From Peptococcaceae bacterium UBA5752 (GTDB lineage Bacteria; Bacillota; Dehalobacteriia; UBA4068): a DNA stretch of 55,021 nucleotides. The stretch is taken from positions 1 through 55,021 of the forward strand of contig DIFI01000011.1 in the NCBI GenBank assembly GCA_002419055.1, given 5' to 3'. Within the stretch, counting starts at the first letter, position 1, and each line of letters begins with the position of its first letter. Below are positions 34,646-44,265 of the stretch, piece by piece. A program made the position numbers and the translations under genes. The notes beneath the pieces are model-generated. The model was given only the letters and a program-made list of their open reading frames with translations. It was not told where the DNA came from and did not search any database.

Positions 34646-35188
34646 CTAATGCTTGTCCTGCTTATCCACAACGCTAGAAATAACAATCTTGATTTCAGTT
34701 ACGCTGATACCGGTCATCGCCTGCAAAGTCTGCTCTACCTTATGATGAACGGTAGCGGTAATTTGCGGAAAATTTCCCTCCTGCGGCAACGTCAAAAACA
34801 GATATATCGATACACCTTCAGCTGCGTGATAAATCCGCGTTTTTACTTCCTTAACTTCGGGAATGTCCAGCGCTGCTTTTTTTACAACGCTTTCAACAGC
34901 TGTTGTGCTGATATTAACGCAAATCCCTTCTTCTGAGGCGACGCGGATCATCGGAGCATGCCCTTTGCGCAAGAAGGCTGCAAACAAACCAATAATGCCC
35001 AATGCCAATAGCAGCACTGCAACGCCGATTACCTGCCAAAAATAGTCGCCGCTAATAAATATAAGCTGAAACTTACGCAACCAATATGAAGCTACAACCT
35101 CGTTAATATTGCATATGAAAACAATAGTAGCCAGGGCGACTAAGGCCAATCCCCCAAGAGCCAATAAAATACGTCTAAAAATTGTCAT
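34646..35188 (-). CDS. amaP: Alkaline-shock membrane anchor AmaP
   Basis: The 180 aa protein has two N-terminal membrane helices (about 5-28 and 50-72), then an Asp23-like cytoplasmic domain (EEGICVNISTTAVESVVKKAALDIPEVKEVKTRIY). In Staphylococcus AmaP anchors Asp23 at the membrane, consistent with asp23 directly upstream. GGGGGC lies six bases before the ATG. Confidence 0.88.
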   Translation of the reverse strand: MTIFRRILLALGGLALVALATIVFICNINEVVASYWLRKFQLIFISGDYFWQVIGVAVLLLALGIIGLFAAFLRKGHAPMIRVASEEGICVNISTTAVESVVKKAALDIPEVKEVKTRIYHAAEGVSIYLFLTLPQEGNFPQITATVHHKVEQTLQAMTGISVTEIKIVISSVVDKQDKH

Positions 35189-35241
35189 GCTATCGCCCCC
35201 ACTTTCTTTCGGAAACTACAAATGTATATCCGAGAAACGAA

Positions 35242-35637
35242 TTACTCTGTTTCAGGCGGTTGTTCTTGAGGAAATGCAACGCCTTGAACATGTACATTAA
35301 TGGAAGTGGCATTCAGACCTGTCATGGTTTCCACCGCTTCTTTGATGCTTTCCTGTACTTCGGTTGCTACTTTGGTGATTGAGGTGCCGTATTCAACAAT
35401 AATATAAGCATCGATTGTAGCATCTTCTTCGCCAACTACGACTTTGACACCTTTGGTAAGATTCTTACGCCCCAGCAACTCGGCAATGCCACCGGCAACT
35501 CCACCGCTCATACCGGTTACCCCCGCGATTTTGGATGCGGCCAATCCGGCAATAGTAGCAACTACGTCACTTGCTATTTTTACAGTACCTATATTGCTAT
35601 CTTCGACAATTTTTTCTTCTATTATGTCTGCGCTCAT
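35242..35637 (-). CDS. Asp23/Gls24 envelope stress protein
   Basis: The 131 aa protein is an Asp23 domain from end to end (IGTVKIASDVVATIAGLAASKIAGVTGMSGG, VKVVVGEEDATIDAYIIVEYG, VTEVQESIKEAVETMTGL-like). It has no membrane helix and would be recruited by AmaP. First gene of the operon; AAGGAGG lies before the ATG, and the promoter is about 90 bp upstream. Confidence 0.93.
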   Translation of the reverse strand: MSADIIEEKIVEDSNIGTVKIASDVVATIAGLAASKIAGVTGMSGGVAGGIAELLGRKNLTKGVKVVVGEEDATIDAYIIVEYGTSITKVATEVQESIKEAVETMTGLNATSINVHVQGVAFPQEQPPETE

Positions 35638-35723
35638 GTGATTTCCTCCTTAATTTTTTTAAAATCAGGTGAATCAACAATAAATTAAAAATACGCCCAA
35701 TAACCCTTATAATATCTGTTTAT

Positions 35724-35752
35724 ATTATAACAAATAGTATCAAAAATAACAA
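35724..35752 (-). promoter_or_regulatory. Sigma-A promoter of asp23-amaP-DUF2273-nusB
   Basis: TTGTTA (35752-35747), a 17-bp spacer ending in extended TGT, and a perfect TATAAT (35729-35724) on the minus strand. It lies just after the spoIIIAH stop. Confidence 0.75.
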
Positions 35753-35762
35753 TATACTTTAT

Positions 35763-36341
35763 TTATCTATCTATAATAATTATATTTTCGTATCCAAGAC
35801 CGCTGACATTAGCACAAATATCTGCGGCTTGAGACGCTTTGGTATCATCAAGTTTGCCTGATATCACAATATTCATCTTGTCCTCAGACATGCTTACTAA
35901 CGCTTCGCCCAAACCCTTAGCCTCTAAAAGCATTTCCGCTTGCAGTTCACACTCCATATCAGCGGCTATATCCATTTTGCGCGCCTGCGCCTCGGCCAGC
36001 GTCTTTGCATCGGTTGCTTCATCTTTAATAATACCATCCAATACCGCTAATTCCTCATCTCGCACACTATCGCGTTCCATACGATAAGAGGCAAAAAATT
36101 CGGCATCAGTTGTATAGTTCTTACTATCGGCAGTGGTTGTACTATCCTCATTGGTCGTGCTATCATCCGGCTCCGGCAACTGCTCATCGTCAAGAGAAAC
36201 GACCGGAGCTTCGGCGGTAAGACTCCCTTTCAGTTCACTTTGACTGAGATCATACACAAATACCGCCAACGCCACTACCATTAATATTATTATTGCCTTT
36301 TTTCTTAAAGATTTATTGCTGTTTTTATGAATATTTTTCAT
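35763..36341 (-). CDS. spoIIIAH: Stage III sporulation protein AH
   Basis: The 192 aa protein has one N-terminal membrane helix (about 13-30) and an extracytoplasmic part ending in the EscJ/FliF-like ring-building motif of SpoIIIAH (AQARKMDIAADMECELQAEMLLEAKGLGEALVSMSEDKMNIVI). It is made in the mother cell and pairs with forespore SpoIIQ to form the channel. AAAGGAGG precedes the ATG. The 104-bp gap from spoIIIAG is the longest in the operon. Confidence 0.93.
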   Translation of the reverse strand: MKNIHKNSNKSLRKKAIIILMVVALAVFVYDLSQSELKGSLTAEAPVVSLDDEQLPEPDDSTTNEDSTTTADSKNYTTDAEFFASYRMERDSVRDEELAVLDGIIKDEATDAKTLAEAQARKMDIAADMECELQAEMLLEAKGLGEALVSMSEDKMNIVISGKLDDTKASQAADICANVSGLGYENIIIIDR

Positions 36342-36445
36342 AACCTTGCCTCCTTTTATGGTTAAGATAATACAGGTAACAAAAGCAATACATATTTACA
36401 AAATATGCTTATGTAATTGGGACAATAACCAAAGAAATAATGATA

Positions 36446-37033
36446 TTATTCTGCCGGCAATACAACCACCTGGTTTGCCGAAATCCCTAATAACTGTTGA
36501 ACAGCCTGTGACAGCTGCTCGCAAATCAGCGCATTATCCGCACCTTCGGCAACCACCAAAACGCCGGCAATTTGCGGCATCACTTTTTTGACTTCCACCG
36601 GCTCATCATTGGCTGATGCCAACTGCTCGCTATCACTTGTTTCTTTACTCACGCTATTACTATCTGTTGTAACCTCCTGAGTAGTAGTGCTAGTACTGTC
36701 ACTGTCCTGCAAATATTCTGTCGATTCGCTTTCGCTGAATCTGACGGCAACGGCAACCTGACCCGCCCCTTTGACAGCGCTTAAAATCGTCGCCAGCTTT
36801 GCTTCCAATTGCTCTTCTTGCGTGTCAGCAACCGTTTTAGTTGTCGAACTCCCGGTATTTTCACTATTATTATCACTTTTATCATCTCCTATCGAGGTAA
36901 TATTCATCAGCACAATTCCCAGCAGCAATATCACCGCCAAGCGCATAAATAATTTACGCTCTTTTTCGTTCAAGTTGGAAAAGCGGCTGAAGATACCTTT
37001 GATTTTATTTTTATTGTTGGCGTTATTGTCCAC
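36446..37033 (-). CDS. spoIIIAG: Stage III sporulation protein AG
   Basis: The protein is 195 aa from the GTG at 37033, chosen for its GAAGAGGT site and because the 38 in-frame residues before it lie inside spoIIIAF. It has one membrane helix (KLFMRLAVILLLGIVLMNI), a Ser/Thr-rich linker and a C-terminal ring-building domain (LATILSAVKGAGQVAVAVRF and LICEQLSQAVQQLLGI). SpoIIIAG forms the large ring of the feeding channel. It overlaps spoIIIAF by 11 bp. Confidence 0.92.
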   Translation of the reverse strand: MDNNANNKNKIKGIFSRFSNLNEKERKLFMRLAVILLLGIVLMNITSIGDDKSDNNSENTGSSTTKTVADTQEEQLEAKLATILSAVKGAGQVAVAVRFSESESTEYLQDSDSTSTTTQEVTTDSNSVSKETSDSEQLASANDEPVEVKKVMPQIAGVLVVAEGADNALICEQLSQAVQQLLGISANQVVVLPAE

Positions 37034-37580
37034 TGCGTACCTCTTCCTTATCTCCACTAATATCATTAACATCCACCAGGCTACAACTGATGATTTTCTC
37101 ATCGATAGCCATAAAGCCGGCAATAGTACTGCGTACCTTTTCGGCAACAGCAGAGTCAGTTGCTACCAACGATACTTTCACCTGTTTTACCTGTCCGCTT
37201 GACGAATCCAGCTCTACTTCTACTTCTGCTTGCTGAACGCTATTATTGACTAAAGCCAGTGACTTGATCTGCTGTTCCAACTGCTGCCGGTAATCTGTAT
37301 TGGCATCCTCACTCAGCGTCTGCGCCAACGCATCGCCTTCTGCAAGAACATCAGCAGTTTCATCCGCATAATCACTGTTATCATAAAGCGGTCCCCAATC
37401 GTTGCCGCTAAACAGCCCCAGTAGCGGATCAAGTATTACCATCAATAGCAGTAAACCCATCAGCAGCCGCACAAAGCGATTGAGAGTTCCCGAGGGCAGC
37501 AGCAGCTCAATAAATGAATTAATAAGCACTACTACAGCCAAATTGCCGACTGTTTCTTTAAGTACTGTCACCCTTTTCAC
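37023..37580 (-). CDS. spoIIIAF: Stage III sporulation protein AF
   Basis: The 185 aa protein has two N-terminal membrane helices (about 12-30 and 36-56, LNRFVRLLMGLLLLMVILDPLL) and a soluble ring-like domain (QQLEQQIKSLALVNNSVQQAEVEV). The start is a GTG at 37580, three bases after the spoIIIAE stop; a GTG three codons later is an alternative with slightly better spacing. Confidence 0.9.
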   Translation of the reverse strand: MKRVTVLKETVGNLAVVVLINSFIELLLPSGTLNRFVRLLMGLLLLMVILDPLLGLFSGNDWGPLYDNSDYADETADVLAEGDALAQTLSEDANTDYRQQLEQQIKSLALVNNSVQQAEVEVELDSSSGQVKQVKVSLVATDSAVAEKVRSTIAGFMAIDEKIISCSLVDVNDISGDKEEVRSGQ

Positions 37581-37583
37581 CGC

Positions 37584-38774
37584 CTACCGCATCATCATCG
37601 TTATATTACCGGAACCGATCACTACAGCTAAGATAAAGAAGAAGAACAAACCACAGATTGCTGTTACCGCAAAGATTGCTATTAAAGAGCTACCCATACC
37701 GTTGATCGCTTCGGCTAATTGATCTTCTCCCAACGGTTGGATCAAAGCTGCGGCCAACCGATAGATTATCGCCTGCACCAGTATCTGCACAGCAGGTAAC
37801 GCACAGATAACCAACAAAACTAATACACCTGCAATGCCAACAATATTTTTTAATTGCAGTGCCGTTCCCAGCACGCTGTCAATAGCATCGGCCAATGAGC
37901 GGCCCACTACTGGAATAAAAATTCCGGTGGCACTTTTCGCCGCCTTGACCGTAAGCCCATCAAAAGAAGCGGTGCCTACTCCCAATATGCCGATCAACGC
38001 TATGAAAACCGCCGTCATCACACCCATAACCCCTAGTGCAATATCCCGGAATAAGCGCGCCAATTTGTCTATATTAAAACGCGGTGATATTTGACCAAGC
38101 AACCGAAGGATAGCCGAAAAATAAATCAGCGGAAAAATAAAATTATTGATCAAGTCGACCATCAACGATAACGCTGTTAATATCAACGGATTGACTATCG
38201 CTACTGTACTTACGCCACCCATAGCCGCCAACAGCGGCATTAACACCGGTAACACTGCGTAGAGAAAATCGCTCATCGAGGTTATAGCCTCTTTGGAGGA
38301 ATTGAGAACCAGCGAAAAAGACGAAAGCGCAATACCGGTCAAAACCAGATAAACCACGGCACGGCTAAGCATTGAAATATCGCTTTTTTCAAAGCTGTCC
38401 TTGATAGCGCTCAACAGCAAACAGATCACTGCCAATACTACCAACTGTCCGATTAATGCTGTATTGGCAGCCGCTTCACTAAAAAACAGACTGATAAACA
38501 AATCCGTTATCATCGTAACATCGAAGCTGATGTCACCGCTCAGCATCTGTTCCCACCAATCGGAAAAGCTAAACTCGTCAAGATATTCGTTCATTGTTCC
38601 GTCAAGCTGCTGTAGATATTCATCAATAGCTTCCGTATCAGTTGAGTCAGCTACTCCCTCGGTCGTGACTTGAGTCTCTGCTGCTGTATCTGTCGTTGTT
38701 GCCGCCACTGCCGCAGCAGGTAATGGCAACAATAACATCAACGCAATGGCGACGGCCATTATCAACGCCTTCAT
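37584..38774 (-). CDS. spoIIIAE: Stage III sporulation protein AE
   Basis: The 396 aa polytopic membrane protein has a signal peptide (1-25), a soluble acidic part, then about seven or eight membrane helices, including GVMGVMTAVFIALIGILGVGTAS and a VKAAKSATGIFIPVVGRSLADAIDSVLG block conserved in SpoIIIAE. Its ATG overlaps the spoIIIAD stop (ATGA). Confidence 0.95.
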   Translation of the reverse strand: MKALIMAVAIALMLLLPLPAAAVAATTTDTAAETQVTTEGVADSTDTEAIDEYLQQLDGTMNEYLDEFSFSDWWEQMLSGDISFDVTMITDLFISLFFSEAAANTALIGQLVVLAVICLLLSAIKDSFEKSDISMLSRAVVYLVLTGIALSSFSLVLNSSKEAITSMSDFLYAVLPVLMPLLAAMGGVSTVAIVNPLILTALSLMVDLINNFIFPLIYFSAILRLLGQISPRFNIDKLARLFRDIALGVMGVMTAVFIALIGILGVGTASFDGLTVKAAKSATGIFIPVVGRSLADAIDSVLGTALQLKNIVGIAGVLVLLVICALPAVQILVQAIIYRLAAALIQPLGEDQLAEAINGMGSSLIAIFAVTAICGLFFFFILAVVIGSGNITMMMR

Positions 38775-39172
38775 TGGAGTAGCCTCAACACTGTCTCGAG
38801 CATCGCCGAAGCAATAGGCATTGCCAAAAGCATGATGGCAACTTTTGCGGTAATTTCTACCTTGAGTGCGATTGCTCCCTGCCCCGCATCGCGGCAGAGC
38901 TGGGCACCGAATTCTGCTATATAGGCAATGCCGATGATTTTTAAAACAACAGTGAAGTAGTAACTATTAAGGCCACTTTTGAGCGCAATGTTTTCGAATA
39001 ATGAAAGCAGCTCCGAAAACGAAGGCAAGAGCCTTAGAAAGATGATAGCGCCGGTGGCTAATGCCGCTATTACTGCCAGTACCGGCAGTTTACTCTGCTG
39101 GAGGAATACGCTGATGATGGCAGCAATTACCGCCAAGGCTACTATCGGTATGATTGCTGCAAATGAACTCAT
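38771..39172 (-). CDS. spoIIIAD: Stage III sporulation protein AD
   Basis: The 133 aa protein has four predicted membrane helices (about 6-24, 29-48, 68-85 and 105-130). YYFTVVLKIIGIAYIAEFGAQLCRDAGQGAIA is the family signature. GGAGTG lies upstream of the ATG. It lies between spoIIIAC and spoIIIAE. Confidence 0.94.
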   Translation of the reverse strand: MSSFAAIIPIVALAVIAAIISVFLQQSKLPVLAVIAALATGAIIFLRLLPSFSELLSLFENIALKSGLNSYYFTVVLKIIGIAYIAEFGAQLCRDAGQGAIALKVEITAKVAIMLLAMPIASAMLETVLRLLQ

Positions 39173-39184
39173 GGCTCATCACTC

Positions 39185-39385
39185 CTAATATAGCTTAAAC
39201 ACTGACTGAACACCGTTGAAAAGCTCCTCAATAATCGGCAGAACTTTTAATAGTCCGATGGCCAGTCCTACTACCAACGTCATATAGGCAAATTCATCGC
39301 GGCCGGCTTGTTTTAAAAAAGTATGCAAGACTGTAACGGCGATTGCCAGTGCAGTCAGAAAGAAAATAATGCTTGCGTCTTCCAT
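39185..39385 (-). CDS. spoIIIAC: Stage III sporulation protein AC
   Basis: The 66 aa protein has two membrane helices flanking LKQAGRDEFAY, the conserved SpoIIIAC loop. The size is standard. AAGGAGG lies before the ATG. Confidence 0.94.
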   Translation of the reverse strand: MEDASIIFFLTALAIAVTVLHTFLKQAGRDEFAYMTLVVGLAIGLLKVLPIIEELFNGVQSVFKLY

Positions 39386-39397
39386 ATTTATCCTCCT

Positions 39398-39907
39398 TTA
39401 AATAAACATCAGTACCAATACTGCCCCAACCGACCAGCCGATGTTTTTCCAAATTTTGCCCCAGGAGGCGTACTGCTCTTTGGCTTCCGTTTCGGCACTT
39501 TGCAGCCGTAGGCGGATTAATTCGATTTTCTTAAGCTGGTCATCGCAATCTGACAATCCCAATCCAGCTGAGAGATCAGCTAATATCTGCCGGTCCTCTT
39601 TACTGATTGCCAGTTGGCTTTCGGCGATACTCTGTTCGAAGGCTTCTGCAGCACTCAATCCTTCGCCGTTAACCAATAAATCCGCTGCTGCGGTAAATAC
39701 AACTCCGCCATGATTGGCCGCCAGCGCCGCCTGCGCCAAAGCCTGCGGCAGAGGCGTAGCTGCAAAGCCAACCTCCCGTTCCAGCGCCAGCAACCCCTGC
39801 TGCAGTTGACTTAAACAAATCTGACGCTGATGCAATTTAGCGGCAAACAAGCGGCCAATACTTGCACTTGCTATAATAATCAGCACTGCGCCGATAATCT
39901 TCAGCAT
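39398..39907 (-). CDS. spoIIIAB: Stage III sporulation protein AB
   Basis: The 169 aa protein has terminal hydrophobic helices (1-20 and about 150-169) around a cytoplasmic helical domain (QRQICLSQLQQGLLALEREVGF, TPLPQALAQAA), a fold recalling type II secretion GspF. It partners the SpoIIIAA ATPase, with which it overlaps by 7 bp. GGGAGG lies six bases before the ATG. Confidence 0.93.
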   Translation of the reverse strand: MLKIIGAVLIIIASASIGRLFAAKLHQRQICLSQLQQGLLALEREVGFAATPLPQALAQAALAANHGGVVFTAAADLLVNGEGLSAAEAFEQSIAESQLAISKEDRQILADLSAGLGLSDCDDQLKKIELIRLRLQSAETEAKEQYASWGKIWKNIGWSVGAVLVLMFI

Positions 39908-40866
39908 ACCAAACCTCCCGCCTCCAACGGCTGCAAGTTTTGATCGTAAATACCCTCGACGGTTCCGGGTCCCCGGCGGCGTGACAGCACCACCAGACGT
40001 TCAAAAGCATGTGCGTGCAGCAAAGCGGCAAAAACAGGGCGAGCAGCTAATTCATCACAGTCGGTAGCATGTGCTGATGCTACAACCTTAACACCGGCGT
40101 TAGCTGCTTCAATCAATGCCGCAGCGTCAGCTTCGCTGCCGATCTCATCACAAATCAATACCTGCGGCGACATCGAACGCAACAACATCATAAGGCCTTC
40201 GGCCTTTGGACAACCGTCAAGAATATCACAGCGAATGCCCAAATCAAGCTGGGAAATACCACCGCGCATCGCGGCTATCTCGGAACGTTCATCAACTATA
40301 CCAACTCTCAGCGGTTCAATCATTCTGCCGCCTGCCAGCTGACGAGCAATGTCACGTAAAAGTGTAGTTTTACCTGCCCGCGGCGGTGAGATCAACAACG
40401 TTGAACATAGTTTGTTATATTGATCAAACAGCGATGGTAATAGTGTTAAAGATGCATCTGCTACCTGACGCGCCAAACGCAAATTGACCGATGATATTTC
40501 TTTGATTGTACGCACTTGTCCAGCTGCCAATACTGCACGTCCACACAAACCGGCTCTGTGGCCGCCAGGGAGCGTAATGTAACCGCGCCGCAGCTCTTCC
40601 TCCAGTGCATAAAATGAGCTTTGCGACAATAAAAGCAGGCATTGTTCCATTTCTTTGTTATTAAGAATATGTGCCCGTCCAAACTCGTTGGTAAGTCCGC
40701 CACCGCTGGCTACGAAAGCTTCGTTATCATGAAAACGGCAACTGACCGGTAAATTAAGATTAAGGCGGATCTCTTCCATGATTTTCCATTCAACAGGCGT
40801 CAGAGATGCTAACAGCAGACGCAACGAAGGTGGCAAATAAGGAAGAATTTGCAGTGCGACTGACAT
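39901..40866 (-). CDS. spoIIIAA: Stage III sporulation protein AA (ATPase)
   Basis: The 321 aa secretion-type ATPase has Walker A SPPRAGKTTLLRDIAR, Walker B QVLICDEIG and a C-terminal ASAHATDCDELAARPVF segment. It would power channel assembly. The ATG at 40866 has GGAGG nine bases upstream; the in-frame start at 40899 does not. It is the first gene of spoIIIA. I looked for a sigma-E promoter in 40867-40947 and could not point to one confidently. Confidence 0.95.
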   Translation of the reverse strand: MSVALQILPYLPPSLRLLLASLTPVEWKIMEEIRLNLNLPVSCRFHDNEAFVASGGGLTNEFGRAHILNNKEMEQCLLLLSQSSFYALEEELRRGYITLPGGHRAGLCGRAVLAAGQVRTIKEISSVNLRLARQVADASLTLLPSLFDQYNKLCSTLLISPPRAGKTTLLRDIARQLAGGRMIEPLRVGIVDERSEIAAMRGGISQLDLGIRCDILDGCPKAEGLMMLLRSMSPQVLICDEIGSEADAAALIEAANAGVKVVASAHATDCDELAARPVFAALLHAHAFERLVVLSRRRGPGTVEGIYDQNLQPLEAGGLVC

Positions 40867-40942
40867 CAGAGGAAACCTCCTCAAAATTATCAAAAACATT
40901 TTCTAGTTACTCAATTCTATTTATATAAGGACAGGTTTAGAA

Positions 40943-40974
40943 CTAAAAAGTCACAACCTCATCAGGTTGTGACT
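40943..40974 (-). terminator. Terminator after glmS
   Basis: AAGTCACAACCT (40948-40959) pairs with AGGTTGTGACTT (40963-40974 region) around a short CATC loop, with a T run on the minus strand. It separates glmS from spoIIIAA. Confidence 0.87.
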
Positions 40975-41049
40975 TATATTAATTATTAAATTCTTTTCCT
41001 AAAATCGAACAAATATAATAAGTTTAATTACGGGTATACTTAAATAAAA

Positions 41050-42876
41050 TTATTCTACGGTAACGCTTTTAGCAAGATTGCGCGGCTGATCAACATCACA
41101 GCCTCTGACAACGGCCGCATAATATGCCAGCAATTGCAGCGGTATCACTGTCAATATTGGCGCCAGCAGATCATTGACATCCGGCAGGGCAATCAATTCA
41201 TCGGCAACCAATCCGGCAGCGGCTATATCCGCAAACGATACCGCCAAAATATGAGCGCCGCGTGTACGCAGCTCAACTATATTGCTGACCGTTTTTTCCA
41301 CCAACGAGCGCTGGGTAGCAAGCGCTATTACCGGTATTCCCGGCTCAATCAAAGCAATTGTACCATGTTTTAATTCACCTGCCGCGTATGCCTCGGCATG
41401 GATGTAAGATATTTCTTTGAGCTTTAATGCGCCTTCCAAAGCCACCGCAAAATCGACACCGCGGCCAATAAAGAAAGCGTGCTGCCAATCCTTGATCTGA
41501 GCGGCAAATCCTTTGATCGGCTCTTCCCACTGATCAATCAGTTGCTGCGCTAATTGCGGCAACTGCTGCAGCGAGCCAATCAGCTCGGCAATCCGCTCCG
41601 CCGACAAACATTGCATTTGGTCCGCCATAAATATAGTCAGCAAATAAATCACCATCAGCTGCGTCAGATAAGCTTTAGTCGAGGCAACTGCAATTTCCGG
41701 TCCTGCCCAGGTATATATCACATTATCAGCTTCGCGGGCAATGCTTGAATCAAGCACATTACAAATAGCGATGACTCGCGCACCCCGTGCTTTGCTCTCG
41801 CGCAGTGCCGCCAGCGTATCAGCTGTCTCACCCGATTGGGAAATAACTATTACCAATGTCTGCGAATCGATCAGAGGATCTCTGTAACGATACTCGGAGG
41901 CAATATCGACTTCGACCGGTAGGCGCAATATCTTTTCCATCGTATATTTAGCCACCAAACCGGCATGATAGGCCGTGCCGCAAGCCACAATCGCTATCTT
42001 TCTGATACCGTTAAGGTATTCGCCGGAGCAATCGATTTCCGGCAGCATTACTCTTTTACAATCGGAAATACGGCCGCGCAGCGTCTGACCAATCGCCCAG
42101 GGCTGCTCATGAATTTCTTTGAGCATGAAATGCGGATAACCGCCCATCTCGGCCGCCTCTTTATCCCAATCGATATAGACGATCGAACGCTCCACCGGCT
42201 GGCCATCATGGTAAATAACAACGCCATTGTCATTCAATACAGCAACGTCACCGTTTTCGAGAATAATCATATCACGGGTATATTTAATCAGGGCTGCGAT
42301 ATCGGAAGCCAAAAAGTATTCGCCGTCGCCGATACCGACCACCAATGGATTATCCTGACGCGCCGCAACCAGCGTCCGCGGCAGATGGCGGCACAGTGCT
42401 ACCGCGGCATAAGAACCGCGCAGCTTACCCATTGCCTTGACAAAGGCTTCCTGCATATCACCTTGATAATAATGTTCGAGCAAATGCGGTAATACTTCGG
42501 TATCGGTCTGCGAAACAAAAGCATGCCCCTCTTCAGTCAACCATTGTCGCAGCTCCAAATAGTTTTCAATGATACCGTTATGTACTACGGCGATATCGCC
42601 GCTGCAATCAAAATGGGGATGACAATTTGCCTCCGATGGGCAACCATGAGTCGCCCAGCGGGTATGACCGATACCAATATCGCTGTTGCCCATATCACCG
42701 TTGATTTTTTCCTCCAACGAGGCAATTTTTCCTTGACAACGGATCAAGCGGATCTGACCATCTTCCAGCGTTGCGATACCTGCAGAATCATATCCGCGAT
42801 ATTCCTGAGCGTGCAAACCCTGCAGCAAAACAGGCAGCGCTTGCCTCTTTCCAACATATCCAATAATACCGCACAT
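41050..42876 (-). CDS. glmS: Glutamine:fructose-6-phosphate aminotransferase
   Basis: It makes glucosamine-6-phosphate, the entry to peptidoglycan sugars. The 608 aa protein has the glutaminase domain (nucleophile Cys2 in MCGIIGYVG, then HTRWATHG and HNGIIENY) and two SIS domains (VACGTAYHAG, SQSGETADT, ASTKAYLTQ), ending DQPRNLAKSVTVE. GGAGG lies five bases before the ATG. Only 16 bp separate it from glmM, so there is no room for a glmS ribozyme. Confidence 0.97.
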   Translation of the reverse strand: MCGIIGYVGKRQALPVLLQGLHAQEYRGYDSAGIATLEDGQIRLIRCQGKIASLEEKINGDMGNSDIGIGHTRWATHGCPSEANCHPHFDCSGDIAVVHNGIIENYLELRQWLTEEGHAFVSQTDTEVLPHLLEHYYQGDMQEAFVKAMGKLRGSYAAVALCRHLPRTLVAARQDNPLVVGIGDGEYFLASDIAALIKYTRDMIILENGDVAVLNDNGVVIYHDGQPVERSIVYIDWDKEAAEMGGYPHFMLKEIHEQPWAIGQTLRGRISDCKRVMLPEIDCSGEYLNGIRKIAIVACGTAYHAGLVAKYTMEKILRLPVEVDIASEYRYRDPLIDSQTLVIVISQSGETADTLAALRESKARGARVIAICNVLDSSIAREADNVIYTWAGPEIAVASTKAYLTQLMVIYLLTIFMADQMQCLSAERIAELIGSLQQLPQLAQQLIDQWEEPIKGFAAQIKDWQHAFFIGRGVDFAVALEGALKLKEISYIHAEAYAAGELKHGTIALIEPGIPVIALATQRSLVEKTVSNIVELRTRGAHILAVSFADIAAAGLVADELIALPDVNDLLAPILTVIPLQLLAYYAAVVRGCDVDQPRNLAKSVTVE

Positions 42877-42892
42877 ATTTACCTCCGAGTAT

Positions 42893-44233
42893 TTAGTTTA
42901 CCGCTTTAATCGCGGCGGCAATTTTTTCGATCAAGTGTTCCAAACGTTGCTTATCAGGACCTTGCGCCATCAAGCGCACTACCGGCTCGGTGCCAGAGGG
43001 GCGAATCAACAGTCGCCCTTCAGCGGCCAGTTCCCGTTCAGCATTGGCTATCATTTGCGCTACACGGTCATCTTTGCGCCAGCCATGCTTATCTTTAAGT
43101 TTGACATTGACCAGTACTTGCGGTCTTTTCTCTATTATTTGCGCTAACTCACCCAAGCTTTTACCCGTTGATTTGATTACACCCAATAAATAGAGCGCGG
43201 CAATCATGCCGTCACCGGTGCTGTTGTAATCACTAAAAATAATATGTCCGGACTGCTCGCCCCCTAACTTAGCGCCGGTTTCCAGCATCCGCTCCAAAAC
43301 ATAACGATCGCCGACATCAGTTTCATCAACAACAATATCTAATTTAGCCATGGCTTTGTTCAATCCGATGTTACTCATCGTGGTTGCCACGATCCGGTTA
43401 CCGTTAAGCTTGCCATTCTTTGCCATTTCAGCAGCACATATGGCAATAATCACATCACCGTCTACAATGACTCCATCGCTGTCTACCGCGAGCAAACGGT
43501 CGGCATCACCATCAAAAGCCAGCCCTAAATCGGCCATCTGATCTTTAACAAAATCCTGTAGTGCTTGCGGATGAGTGCTACCGTAACCGTTATTGATATT
43601 GCATCCGTCCGGTTTGTCACCGATTGCTACCACCTCGGCGCCGCAAGAGTTAAACACATCCGCCGCTATACTGCTTGCCGCGCCATTGGCGCAGTCTATG
43701 GCAATTTTCATTCCACTTAAATCATAATTAAATTTTGATAATAAGAATTGTTTATAGTCAGCAGCTGCTTGATTATAACAATCGATCCTGCCCAATTTAT
43801 CGCCTACTGCTCGCTCAATCGACGAACGGTTATTCAGCAGAGATTCAATTGCCGCCTCAACATGGTCGGGCAATTTGTATCCGGTGCCGGAAAAGAATTT
43901 AATCCCGTTATCAGAAAAAGGATTATGGCTGGCGGAAATAACCGCACCGGCATCGGCAGTCAGTTGACGACACAGCACTGCCACACCGGGTGTCGGTAAT
44001 ACACCCAGCAGTGTTACGGATACTCCGGCAGCACAGATACCGGCAGACAGCGCCGCTTCGAGCATATCTCCAGAAATACGAGTATCCTTACCAATAAAAA
44101 TCCGCGGTGAAGCTGAATCACTGTTTAATGCCAAAATCTGCGCTGCAGCGCGTCCCAAATCAAATGCCAGCTCTGGTGTTAATTCTTTATTGGCAACACC
44201 ACGTACTCCGTCTGTACCAAAAAATTTTGCCAT
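42893..44233 (-). CDS. glmM: Phosphoglucosamine mutase
   Basis: It converts GlcN-6-P to GlcN-1-P. The 446 aa protein starts MAKFFGTDGVRGVAN, with the catalytic phosphoserine in ISASHNP (Ser102), the metal loop DGDADR and the phosphate site RPSGTEPVVR. The ATG at 44233 has GGAGG seven bases upstream; the ATG two codons earlier lies on top of the ribosome site. Confidence 0.97.
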   Translation of the reverse strand: MAKFFGTDGVRGVANKELTPELAFDLGRAAAQILALNSDSASPRIFIGKDTRISGDMLEAALSAGICAAGVSVTLLGVLPTPGVAVLCRQLTADAGAVISASHNPFSDNGIKFFSGTGYKLPDHVEAAIESLLNNRSSIERAVGDKLGRIDCYNQAAADYKQFLLSKFNYDLSGMKIAIDCANGAASSIAADVFNSCGAEVVAIGDKPDGCNINNGYGSTHPQALQDFVKDQMADLGLAFDGDADRLLAVDSDGVIVDGDVIIAICAAEMAKNGKLNGNRIVATTMSNIGLNKAMAKLDIVVDETDVGDRYVLERMLETGAKLGGEQSGHIIFSDYNSTGDGMIAALYLLGVIKSTGKSLGELAQIIEKRPQVLVNVKLKDKHGWRKDDRVAQMIANAERELAAEGRLLIRPSGTEPVVRLMAQGPDKQRLEHLIEKIAAAIKAVN

Positions 44234-44265
44234 TAGCATCCCTCCTAAAAGTAATCATATTAAAC

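Noticed and set aside
42877..42892. glmS ribozyme
   Set aside because: Only 16 bp separate glmM and glmS; the ribozyme needs well over 100 nt of leader.
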